From positions 642,641 through 706,640 of the forward strand of contig JAVEYB010000001.1 of NCBI GenBank assembly GCA_034003725.1: DNA of 64,000 nucleotides, given 5' to 3'. The notes beneath the pieces are model-generated. The model saw only the letters and a list, made by a program, of their open reading frames with translations, was not told the DNA's origin and made no database searches. How positions within the stretch are numbered: the stretch's first letter is position 1; each line of letters opens with the position of its first letter. The position numbers and the translations under genes were made by a program. Source of the DNA: Candidatus Zixiibacteriota bacterium (GTDB lineage Bacteria; Zixibacteria; MSB-5A5; GN15; FEB-12). Shown here one piece after another: positions 47,037-55,162 of this stretch.

Positions 47037-47824
47037 ACGCGACCCGTCACGTGATCGGATTCGTCGTGAAGGACATTCTCCGGAGCCGATGGAGCATCAT
47101 GAACATGGTATTCTATGCGGCGACAACCAGCGGCTTGTTCTATCTGCAGGCGGACGCTACCAAAGTGGCGATCAGCCTCGCCAGTCTCAGCCTTGTGTTT
47201 GTCCCGCTGGTCAGCCTGCTTTTCACGTCGATGTATTTCTACAATTCGCGTAGTTTCGTCGAACTCATTCTTACTCAGCCGGTCAGCCGGCTCACGGTGT
47301 TCGTCGGCCTGTATGCGGGGATAATTGTTTCGCTGGTGGCGGGGCTGGTGGTGGGAGTTTTCGTTCCCTATGCCGCGTTCGGGTCGTTCAATTCGACCGA
47401 CGTCGGTGCGCTGACTGCCGTGATGGTAATCGGCGTTTCTTTGAGCGCCGTGTTCGTCGGGCTCGCGTTCCTGACCGCCATTCGGTTCGACGACCGTGGA
47501 AAAGGGCTAGCAGTCGTTCTCGGCGTGTGGCTGGTGGCCGCTATCGTGTACGACGGTCTTGTCCTCGCCGCCGCAACCGCATTCTCGCATTACCCGCTCG
47601 AGACACCGTTGCTTGCAGCGTCTCTTGCGAATCCGGTGGACCTCGCCCGTGTCGTGTTCCTTGTCCACTCGGACATGGCAGCGTTGATGGGTTATACCGG
47701 GGCAGTGTTCGTCCGTTTCTTCGATCAGACCGCCGGTCTGGCGCTAGCGGCCGCATCGATGCTGGTATGGACGGTCGCGCCGCTGTTATTCGGTCTTTGC
47801 AGGTTCAGGGCGAAGGACTTCTAG
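47033..47824 (+). CDS. nosY: NosY ABC transporter permease
   Basis: A 263-residue inner-membrane permease with about six helices. The family motifs are visible in FYNSRSFVELILTQPVSR and in the late segment LANPVDLARV. With NosD and NosF it forms the complex needed to assemble the NosZ CuZ site. It starts inside the nosF stop (ATGA) and ends the tightly coupled nosDFY block; the receptor gene begins 62 bases on. Confidence 0.94.
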   Translation: MNATRHVIGFVVKDILRSRWSIMNMVFYAATTSGLFYLQADATKVAISLASLSLVFVPLVSLLFTSMYFYNSRSFVELILTQPVSRLTVFVGLYAGIIVSLVAGLVVGVFVPYAAFGSFNSTDVGALTAVMVIGVSLSAVFVGLAFLTAIRFDDRGKGLAVVLGVWLVAAIVYDGLVLAAATAFSHYPLETPLLAASLANPVDLARVVFLVHSDMAALMGYTGAVFVRFFDQTAGLALAAASMLVWTVAPLLFGLCRFRAKDF

Positions 47825-47886
47825 TACAAGTCCGATTTCACGATAGATTACACCTGACACATCACCTTCCGGGAGGTAGATGACTT

Positions 47887-49779
47887 ATGGCTATGTTTCG
47901 ATCACTGCTGGTCGCCGCTTTCTGTGTGTACGGCATGGTTTCGCCGTTAGAGGCACGCAGTGCGGCATCGGACTCGACAGGCGCTGACGCCGATACACTT
48001 GATGTCGTACTGTCTACGACAATAGTGGTATCCGGTACGCGCCTGCAGCGCGACAGCACGGAATTCCCGTTCGAAAAGAACCGCTTCGCCGACCTTCTGC
48101 AAACGAGAGGCTTCGGGCTGATCCAGAAGGGCGTGTATTTTGCGCAGGACGTGTACGCCGACGGGTTCAAACGAAGCGATATCAACATCGTGATTGACGG
48201 CGAGCGGTATCATAACGCCTGCCCCAACCGGATGGATAATCCGCTGGCACGCGTCAATCCGCTCGAAATGGGCAGCATCGTCCTTGAGAAAACCTCGGCC
48301 CACGACAAGCCGGGACTCGGGGGGACCGTGTCCTACCATCGGGATCTACCTGACGCCGCGGAGCGTATCCGCTTCGGTGTATCTCACGGCTTCGGGGCCG
48401 TTCCATCACGCGACCTGGCCGTTTCCCTTGCGACCGATCGCCATCGGGTCTCCGCGCAGTATGCCGAGGGCTCCGACTATACTGACGGCGACGGGCGGGA
48501 TTTTTCGGACGCGTACGGCTATGACGATAACATCACGTACCGCATGGGCGAGATTAGTGTTGCCGGACTTCGCGGCGACTGGCAGTATCGTGGCGAGGTG
48601 ATGTACACCCAGGACGTGATGTTCCCGTATCTGATGATGGACGAGCGCGACGTCGTCGTGATGAGTTCGTCCTTGTCATGGCGTCGCCATCGATTCTATT
48701 TCACCCACACTTCCCACCTGATGAACAACGGGCTGCGGGAATCGATGGGCCTCATGGAGACGGATGCCCGGAACACCACACTCGGACTTACGGGTTCATT
48801 CTACGAGGTGGTGGCCAGATTCTGGAACGCCGACAATCTGATCGCCATGCCGTCGGTTCGTATGACAAACCACATCGTACCCGACCTTCGCACGTTCAGC
48901 GGCGCGTTATGGAGGCGGGTGTCGAAGGGCGACTTGCTTGCCTGGGGCAGACTTGGGGTAAGCCAGACTGTTCTCGGCGACAAAAGCCAGCTCTCTTTCT
49001 ATTCTCAGCTGTTCGCCGATGCGGCCGATAAGCGGGCATATCCGACCTACGCTGCGGGCGCAGGGTACCGACGCAGTGTGATGGGGAGGGCGACCGCCGG
49101 CGGTTCGGTTGATGTTATTTCGGAGCCGCCGTCACCGGAACAGCTTTACCTGGCCTATCGAGCGCCCATGGGACATGCCTGGTGGGCGGGAAACCCGGAA
49201 CTCAAGGCGCCGGTCCGCGCGACGGTTCGTGCGGATTTCGCGACCTCGGGCCTTCGGGCCGAGCTTTCCGGTGCACGGGTGTGGAACTATGTTGAGCAGG
49301 TGCGGATGTCTGCAGGCGGACGCGCCTATCGCTCATATCAAAACGTAGACGCGGTCCTGTTCTCAATCGCACTCAGCGGTTCGTGGAGATACCTTGACTT
49401 TAATGCCGCGTACACCCGCGGGACCAACACCGGAAGCGACTCGGCACTGGTCGAGATCGCGCCATTGGCGGTAGTGTCCCGTATCAAGCTTCCCGTCTCT
49501 CATTCGGCGGAAGTGTTCGTACGCCACACGTACAACGACGCACAGTCACGTATCGATGAGTCACTCGGTGAGACGCCCACACCGTCGTGGCATCGGTTCG
49601 ATCTTGGAGCCGGCGTTCGTCTCGGCGCAGCGGTGCTTTCCGTGGAGGTACGGAATCTCAGCGATGAATTGTACCATCAACATCTCTCCTACTCGCGAAG
49701 CCCCTACGCCTCGGGTAGCCGGTTGTATGAACCGGGGCGTTCCGTATCGCTCAGTCTTTTGATGGATGTGGGAGATTAG
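47887..49779 (+). CDS. TonB-dependent copper receptor (OprC/NosA-like)
   Basis: A 630-residue outer-membrane receptor with a signal peptide to about A23, a plug domain (about 40-150) and a 22-strand-type barrel ending RSVSLSLLMDVGD. The plug contains ACPNRMDNP, giving C112xxxM116, and the barrel contains SHLMN, giving H277xM279. These match in type and spacing the CxxxM-HxM copper site described for Pseudomonas OprC. NosA of N2O reducers belongs to the same group. Directly downstream of nosY, it probably brings copper into the periplasm for NosZ. ATG 47887 follows GGGAGG. Confidence 0.88.
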   Translation: MAMFRSLLVAAFCVYGMVSPLEARSAASDSTGADADTLDVVLSTTIVVSGTRLQRDSTEFPFEKNRFADLLQTRGFGLIQKGVYFAQDVYADGFKRSDINIVIDGERYHNACPNRMDNPLARVNPLEMGSIVLEKTSAHDKPGLGGTVSYHRDLPDAAERIRFGVSHGFGAVPSRDLAVSLATDRHRVSAQYAEGSDYTDGDGRDFSDAYGYDDNITYRMGEISVAGLRGDWQYRGEVMYTQDVMFPYLMMDERDVVVMSSSLSWRRHRFYFTHTSHLMNNGLRESMGLMETDARNTTLGLTGSFYEVVARFWNADNLIAMPSVRMTNHIVPDLRTFSGALWRRVSKGDLLAWGRLGVSQTVLGDKSQLSFYSQLFADAADKRAYPTYAAGAGYRRSVMGRATAGGSVDVISEPPSPEQLYLAYRAPMGHAWWAGNPELKAPVRATVRADFATSGLRAELSGARVWNYVEQVRMSAGGRAYRSYQNVDAVLFSIALSGSWRYLDFNAAYTRGTNTGSDSALVEIAPLAVVSRIKLPVSHSAEVFVRHTYNDAQSRIDESLGETPTPSWHRFDLGAGVRLGAAVLSVEVRNLSDELYHQHLSYSRSPYASGSRLYEPGRSVSLSLLMDVGD

Positions 49780-49800
49780 CTCCAGCATAAGGGCCTCAAT

Positions 49801-51276
49801 ATGTGGAAACTTTCACGCCTGTTCGGCGAATCGCTCAAGGAGACAGGACCACGCATAACGCGTCTGTACGCGGTCACAATCGGGGGGCTGGCGGTCGTCG
49901 GCCTCCTCGCGGCGGCGGCGTTGCTGCTGGAACTCGCACAACCGACCCCCTGGTTGCTTAACCCCGTGCAGTTCGGTTCGCTTCTCACCCTGCATGGGAT
50001 CATCATGGTCTTTCTGGTGACGGTCCACCTCTTCCCTGCAGTCCTGGGAACGGCCTTCATACCGAAGGCTGTGGGTGCGTCGAAACTCGCTATGCCGCGT
50101 GCGAACCTGTTCGGCTGGCTGCTGTTTACTCTTGGTTCTGTGGCCGTAGTATGCGGAGCGCAGTTCGGCAGGCACCAGGGCGGGTGGAAAATGACACTGC
50201 CGCCCGATGTCGGCGCCGAACCGGCTTTTGTCGTTCTCGTCGCCGGTCTGGGTGCGACCGCGCTCGCGAGTCTTATCGTGAATCTGTCGCTCGTGGCCAC
50301 GGTCTTCGCCGGAAAGCACCGCAGCATCTCTCTGTCGGCAGTCCCATTGTCCGCGTGGTTCTTCGTGTTTGGCTCGCTGATGCAACTCGTCGTGGTGCCA
50401 GCCCGATTCTGGTTCCTCGCGGCGCGACTGCCCGGAGTCGATGAGGCACTTATCAATCCGATTGCCGGGATTGAGCCGTCCGTGTTGCTTCGGCACCTGT
50501 TCTGGATCTACGCAAACCCGGCGATTCTGTCGGTACTGCTACCCGCGATCGGGGTCGCGTGTGCAATAATCGAAGGAGACCGGTCCCGGGTGCGGCTGCC
50601 TCGGCGGAGTCTTCTTGCCGGCGGCATAGCGTTGAGTCTTCTCGGGCTTGTCTCCTGGGGTCAACACCTGCTGACGGCGTTCGATCCCGGGTTTGTGGCC
50701 GTTTCGGGAAGCCTGTACGGTCTGCTCACGATTGTTCCAGCGACGCTTATCTTCTTTGTACTGCTTCGACACTGGCTGCCCGGCGGACCATACCCCTCCG
50801 TCCCAAATCTCGCACTGTTCGGCCAGATATCGACGTTCGCGGTTCTCGTCCTCAGCGGCGTCGCGCTGGCGGTCCCGGCGACCGGAGTGCATCTGCACAA
50901 TACCTATACAACCGTTGCGCATCTTCACTTCGGAGTGATTGGTATCGGAGTGATGGGGTTCGTCGCAGGTGCAGCGCATTTTCGATCGAGGACCGCACAG
51001 CAACTAAGCAAAACGCCGATTCTCGGTATGATCCTGGGCCTTCATGCAACATTCATTCCACTCATTCTGATTGGCTTGGGAGGGGCCCCTCGTGCATACC
51101 AGAACTATGCGCCCGGTGCACATTCCAGTCATATTATCGCGGCAATCGGTGGACTGGTATTGATTGTCTCAGTGATTGGATGGCTGGTAGATGTATGGCG
51201 CACCGGACGCCGGACCGCAGTTCCGGCCATCGTTTCATCGCAGGATCGGGTGGGAGATTACGCCGCTGAAGTGTAG
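49801..51276 (+). CDS. heme-copper oxidase subunit I homologue lacking most CuB ligands
   Basis: A 491-residue membrane protein with about 12 helices that follows the CoxA/CyoB pattern. Heme ligand positions are kept: H65 (LHGIIMVFLV), and H374 and H376 (TTVAHLHFGVIG). The propionate loop GAPRAYQNYAPG matches GxPRRYxDY. The CuB site is altered: the HPEVY motif reads NPAIL (N239 for His, L243 for the cross-linked Tyr), and the HH pair reads QH (Q288, H289). It therefore cannot hold a normal CuB centre or reduce O2 in the usual way. Its position between nos genes and NO-response genes suggests a nitrogen-oxide role. Start at ATG 49801, 21 bases after the receptor. Confidence 0.82.
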   Translation: MWKLSRLFGESLKETGPRITRLYAVTIGGLAVVGLLAAAALLLELAQPTPWLLNPVQFGSLLTLHGIIMVFLVTVHLFPAVLGTAFIPKAVGASKLAMPRANLFGWLLFTLGSVAVVCGAQFGRHQGGWKMTLPPDVGAEPAFVVLVAGLGATALASLIVNLSLVATVFAGKHRSISLSAVPLSAWFFVFGSLMQLVVVPARFWFLAARLPGVDEALINPIAGIEPSVLLRHLFWIYANPAILSVLLPAIGVACAIIEGDRSRVRLPRRSLLAGGIALSLLGLVSWGQHLLTAFDPGFVAVSGSLYGLLTIVPATLIFFVLLRHWLPGGPYPSVPNLALFGQISTFAVLVLSGVALAVPATGVHLHNTYTTVAHLHFGVIGIGVMGFVAGAAHFRSRTAQQLSKTPILGMILGLHATFIPLILIGLGGAPRAYQNYAPGAHSSHIIAAIGGLVLIVSVIGWLVDVWRTGRRTAVPAIVSSQDRVGDYAAEV

Positions 51277-51295
51277 TCCGACGCCGGACCTGTGG

Positions 51296-51835
51296 CTATC
51301 CACGCATGAAGTACGTCCGGAAGTCGTCGGCAGCTTGTTTCGTCGTCCACACCTGATAGCCCCGCTTTTGTGCCGTGTCAATCAACGGTGCAGGCTCGAA
51401 CGGCGTGATCAGTTCGAGAATCTGTTCACCGGAGAGGCGGCGGAGAGTCTGCATTACCATACCGAGAGGCTGTTCGCCGGCATCGATCATAGGTCGGGCG
51501 TCGATCGTCTCCGTCACTCGCGAGCGGTCCAACCAATCCGGACTAGTCGGCGATGTGTCGGCAGCTGCGCCGCCGGCCGAGGCCCCGGATTCGTACTCGG
51601 GCTGGCCGACCGCCTGACGAAGCCGCCGCACCAGGTCCGCTATCGGCACATTGCCGACTCGCGCCGCCTGAGACAGGCTGGTCACACGCGCGACCGTACG
51701 ACGGAGAACCGGGTTACGGAGTTTCTTGAACGGCGGTGCGATCTCTATGAGAACCGCCTCCAGCTCAGGAAAGGCATCGAGCAGCTCGGCGACTTTCGTC
51801 TGCGGTGATATCAGTATTTTCTGCCGGTCGCTCAT
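51296..51835 (-). CDS. DUF1858-DUF2249 two-domain protein
   Basis: A 179-residue cytoplasmic protein. Residues about 7-75 match DUF1858 (ISPQTKVAELLDAFPELEAVL, PPFKKLRNPVLRRTVARV), and about 107-175 match DUF2249 (ETIDARPMIDAGEQPLGMV, ILELITPFEPAPLI), a TusA-like fold. These domains commonly co-occur with DUF438 and hemerythrin proteins in nitric-oxide and nitrite-responsive loci and in [Fe-S] repair neighbourhoods. It follows the DUF438 gene by eight bases and so is in its operon, convergent with the oxidase homologue. Biochemical role unknown. Confidence 0.88.
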   Translation of the reverse strand: MSDRQKILISPQTKVAELLDAFPELEAVLIEIAPPFKKLRNPVLRRTVARVTSLSQAARVGNVPIADLVRRLRQAVGQPEYESGASAGGAAADTSPTSPDWLDRSRVTETIDARPMIDAGEQPLGMVMQTLRRLSGEQILELITPFEPAPLIDTAQKRGYQVWTTKQAADDFRTYFMRG

Positions 51836-51843
51836 GCAGGCGC

Positions 51844-53076
51844 CTATTCGTACGATAAAAGTCGTTTCTGTCCGCTGAGGGCTCGCTTGGCGGTCAAATC
51901 CTGGCTCACCTCGAGCGTCCCCAGATAAGTCCCGTTTTCATCGCGCACGGCGAAGTACTCGATATGGATGAATCTGCCATGCAACTCGATCCAGAACGGC
52001 GCTTGATTCGCACGGCCCGCCTTGAAATCGTCGAGAATCTTCTGCACGATGTGGACGCTTGCCGGCGGATGGCACATCTGGACTTTGCGGCCGATGATCG
52101 CCCGGTTGCGTTCGAAGATTCGTTCGCGCCCCTGTGTGAAGTACTTCACCGTGTCGTCTGCACCCACAAAGGTCAGATCGAACGGAATCGTATTCAGTAT
52201 CGTTTGAATTTCGAGCGGGCTCAGGCTCCCGCTCGGAAATTGCAGACGCTCGTCGGTGGCTGTCGATCCGGTATCCTCCAGTTCAAACTTCGAGGGCTGC
52301 CATCGGTCGACCGGATCGTAGATACAGAAACCGATTTGGGGGCTCTGTCGGTAAATCTCATACCATTCAGTCTCGGTCAACTTGTCGAGACACATCGGAA
52401 AGAGGATTTCCTCCTCTTTGAAGATCATCTCTTTGATGGCTTCCGTGGCCGGCCGCAGGACCAGTTCGACAACACTCCGAGCATCGTCCGCCGAGACCGA
52501 TCCCTGGTACTGCAGCGCTTCAATAGCCCCCTTGACCGCTGTCCGCACTTCGTCGTCTTTTCCCCACATCACGGTAGGCGGCCCGGTGATTCCCTTGGCT
52601 TCGAGGTAGGGGAAGACGAGGTTTTCCTTGCGGCTGTAGTGTTTGCCGACATCGGCCAGCCGGCTGAACCGAAGACGTAATTGACCGAGTATCTCAGTGG
52701 CATCGGCATCATCCGAGAGTGTTGCGAGTTCGGCGAACTGTTTGTCTGCCAGCTCCAGTTCGCCGATCAATGCCTTGTTCTCCTGACGGAAGGTGTGTAC
52801 GGGATGACCGGGCGGAACGGATTTGGCGGCGGATGTATCGAGGGCGCCTTTCATCGCAGCGGAATGCAGGTCGCACAGTTTCATGATCTCTTCGGCGGGA
52901 ACGCCGTCCTGAATCAATTCCTGCTCAACCGCAACCACTTCGTCGTACGGCACGCGCCCCAACAGCCGAAACAACTGCGGTTTAACATCCTCCGGCGCTG
53001 ATCCCTCGTGAAGTTGAAGGATCAGGTGTTTGAGGACGGCGCGTCGTGCTTTCGCATTGTCTATCAATTCGCTCAT
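51844..53076 (-). CDS. DUF438-hemerythrin-PAS protein
   Basis: A 410-residue cytoplasmic protein. The N-terminal DUF438 domain is at about 1-75 (KHLILQLHEGSAPEDVKPQL). A hemerythrin-like four-helix domain spans about 90-245 with candidate di-iron ligands in GHPVHTFRQENKAL, GKHYSRKENLVFPYLE and FKEEEILFPMC. A PAS domain (about 290-405) holds IPFDLTFVGADDTVKYFTQG. Such proteins bind NO or O2 at the iron site and recur in nitrogen-oxide stress loci. First gene of a two-gene operon; a Crp/Fnr-type box lies upstream. Confidence 0.9.
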   Translation of the reverse strand: MSELIDNAKARRAVLKHLILQLHEGSAPEDVKPQLFRLLGRVPYDEVVAVEQELIQDGVPAEEIMKLCDLHSAAMKGALDTSAAKSVPPGHPVHTFRQENKALIGELELADKQFAELATLSDDADATEILGQLRLRFSRLADVGKHYSRKENLVFPYLEAKGITGPPTVMWGKDDEVRTAVKGAIEALQYQGSVSADDARSVVELVLRPATEAIKEMIFKEEEILFPMCLDKLTETEWYEIYRQSPQIGFCIYDPVDRWQPSKFELEDTGSTATDERLQFPSGSLSPLEIQTILNTIPFDLTFVGADDTVKYFTQGRERIFERNRAIIGRKVQMCHPPASVHIVQKILDDFKAGRANQAPFWIELHGRFIHIEYFAVRDENGTYLGTLEVSQDLTAKRALSGQKRLLSYE

Positions 53077-53181
53077 ATGGGCCTCTTTCTTACGTGTCGC
53101 AGCGTGTATTATGCGGCGGTCCGGCGGGTTGGACTGCCGTGCCGATTATTGAAGTATTGCTGATTACTAATAGGCCCTGCC

Positions 53182-53195
53182 TTGACAAAAGTCAA
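53182..53195 (-). promoter_or_regulatory. Crp/Fnr-family binding site upstream of the DUF438 operon
   Basis: TTGAC-AAAA-GTCAA is a perfect dyad of the Crp/Fnr type (compare FNR TTGAT-N4-ATCAA). It lies about 112 bases before the DUF438 ATG on its strand. An AT-rich -10-like AATACT about 30 bases downstream would put the site near -41.5, the normal activating position. No Crp/Fnr protein is encoded in the window. Confidence 0.6.
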
Positions 53196-53312
53196 ACGGT
53201 GAGTATAGCGTAACAGCATTCAGCCCCTTTGAATACTTTGCAGGACAGAACGACAGGATCAGGATGCAGGCCGGGTTGAAAAGTACGGATTGTGCAGAAG
53301 AACCGAAGGGCC

Positions 53313-54545
53313 TCATTCCGTGCGGTCGGTAAGGTTGAATTCTTTCATCAGCCTTTAGAGATGAGTACGATTCATTCCCAGAATTCATGCCACATCCTGA
53401 ACTTTTACATCGGCACGATTGAGCGGCTTTATGATGCACTGGAGTCGTGAATCCTGCGTCATTTCGTTCAGCGTTTGAAGCTCACTGTTGCCGGGGCAAC
53501 CGTACGGCTCGCCGAGGGGCGGTATGGTGATCTTCATCACGTTGAGTCGGTAGTAGAGATCCTCGCGGAACTTGCGCTCGAGGACCAGGCCGGGAAGGTT
53601 GTGGTTGCTTGCGGCAATGATGCGGACGTCGGCGGGCGGCGTCTCGCTATCGCCCACCCTGCGGTACTGCCGCTCCTGCGGGAGACCAAGCAGTTTTTTC
53701 TGCAGATTAAGCGAAGCGCTGGAGATCTCATCCAGAAACAACGTGCCGCCTTCCACATCCCTCACGAGACTGCCGATGTCGCATGTTGACAACTCGGATC
53801 GGGCGATCCTTTCATACCGAAGGATCTTCGTTGCCGTTTCCGCGGTGGAGTCGATTTGTTCCTTCAGGTTTACGAGGTAGTGAGTGAATACGTCTCCGGG
53901 CAGGCCGTCGGTTCGGGATCGGCGATCCTCATCCGTGTTGTCCTATGTGATGCGGGCGGTCGCCATGCTCCCCTTCAGCCTGTGAACCCAGGGTTGTGCC
54001 GCCTCACCGAAAACCGCTTTTCGCTCCCAGCGTGTCTTCTCACCGATATCTTCAATCAGAACGATCGTACCGTCCACCATGCGGTCATGGTTGAACCGCG
54101 GACAGGCCGTTATCTCAAGCAAGATAGGTCCGCGGCCGTCGTTTTCAAACTCGGCGCGCTGTTGCGTTGGATACTCGGGTGAAGTATGGGCAACCATGAC
54201 CGCCTCGAGAATTGCGGGCTGGTTGGGGGCATCGTACACCTCAAAGGATTCCGGGCCGATACAATCAGGTACCTCGAATACCCACACCGCGGAGTCCCCC
54301 GCAACATCCCATGCAACGAGTGCCCGCTGGAAGGCGCTGTCAGTCTTCGCGGACCGGCTGAACAGGACCTCCCGCCGACCGTCGGCTGTATTGTCGATGC
54401 CGGCCAGAGCGTTAACGTGGATCGCGTCCCAACCGGGGGTCAGACGACGGGGATCACCGACAGCCGCTGGAATGATGGTGGCAAAGGTGACGCAGCTGTC
54501 ACCTGTCACAGCTATCTCAAGAAGCTGACCGACTTTCAGAGTAAT
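53313..54545 (-). pseudogene. relic of a propeller-PAS sensor kinase fused to a sigma-54 regulator
   Basis: One continuous minus-strand frame can be followed through several stops. First come beta-propeller-like residues (DNTADGRREVLFSRSA, ALVAWDVAGDSAVWVFE) without a start codon, then a PAS remnant (ITACPRFNHD, TIVLIEDI) and a kinase dimerisation region interrupted by TAG at 53943-53945. At VRDV the sequence switches to sigma-54 AAA+ sequence (EGGTLFLDEIS, REDLYYRLNVMKITIPPL) with the lid region deleted. A Fis helix-turn-helix follows, broken by TGA (53385-53387) and TAA (53355-53357): VQDVA, ILGMNRTHL, RLMKEFNLTDRTE. A deletion probably joined a tandem kinase-regulator pair. Confidence 0.85.
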
Positions 54546-54549
54546 TCAG

Positions 54550-54582
54550 AAAAAAAAGATCGGCCGGTAGATCCGGCCGATC
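54550..54582 (-). terminator. intrinsic terminator after the outer-membrane protein gene
   Basis: On the minus strand a ten-base-pair perfect stem (GATCGGCCGG with CCGGCCGATC, five-base loop) is followed directly by eight T. It lies 28 bases after the gene ending at 54611 and separates it from the pseudogene downstream. Confidence 0.9.
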
Positions 54583-54610
54583 GCAGATACTGCAGAGCTG
54601 TTGACGGGCA

Positions 54611-55096
54611 TCACCGTCCGAACGTCCAACCGACTGTAGCTTTAAAATCCGGCGCGTCGGCCAGGCCGAGTTTTCCCTCGATAAAGAAGTGTCCGGACTG
54701 GCTGCCGGTTGATCCTTTACCGATTCCAAACTGAAGGTACGCGGCAAACTCAGTCGCATCGCCCCCGCCTTCGTGCGAATAGAACACCGGGCCCAGTCCT
54801 CCCCCCAAATACGGCGTCCATGCGCCCCAGTCGGAGTGAAAGCGGTAGTCGACTTCAAACGACGGTGCAATGACGGTCAAATCATCGCCAAAACCAATCT
54901 CCACATTGGGCAGAATCATGAAGTCCGTGGCGATGTCACCGACATCAATGTGTCCGCCGACGTGAATCTGATCGGGGTTGACCGTGAATCCGACTCTCGG
55001 ACCAAACCCGTACAGACCAAGATCACGTTTGTTCGCATACGTTGATGCACCTATCAGCAGGCTGCCGGCCAATACGACGATCATGATGTTTTTCAC
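54611..55096 (-). CDS. small outer-membrane beta-barrel protein
   Basis: A 161-residue exported protein: signal peptide ending about A21 (STYA), then about eight amphipathic strands (PRVGFTVNPDQIHVGGHID, FEVDYRF, FIEGKLGLADAPDFKATVG) ending in WTFGR. Size and pattern fit an eight-stranded OmpW/OmpA-like barrel or outer-membrane beta-barrel domain. An intrinsic terminator follows, so it is the end of its transcript. Function unknown. Confidence 0.78.
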   Translation of the reverse strand: MKNIMIVVLAGSLLIGASTYANKRDLGLYGFGPRVGFTVNPDQIHVGGHIDVGDIATDFMILPNVEIGFGDDLTVIAPSFEVDYRFHSDWGAWTPYLGGGLGPVFYSHEGGGDATEFAAYLQFGIGKGSTGSQSGHFFIEGKLGLADAPDFKATVGWTFGR

Positions 55097-55162
55097 AATG
55101 TACTCCCTTGGTCAAGTGCTCTTGAAACTCATGAAGGACATCAACCTGCGTGGCAGGCCACG

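Noticed and set aside
53313-54545. Recoding (for example selenocysteine at TGA) in the kinase-regulator relic
   Set aside because: Three different stop codons occur and whole catalytic segments are missing, so it is a pseudogene rather than a recoded protein.
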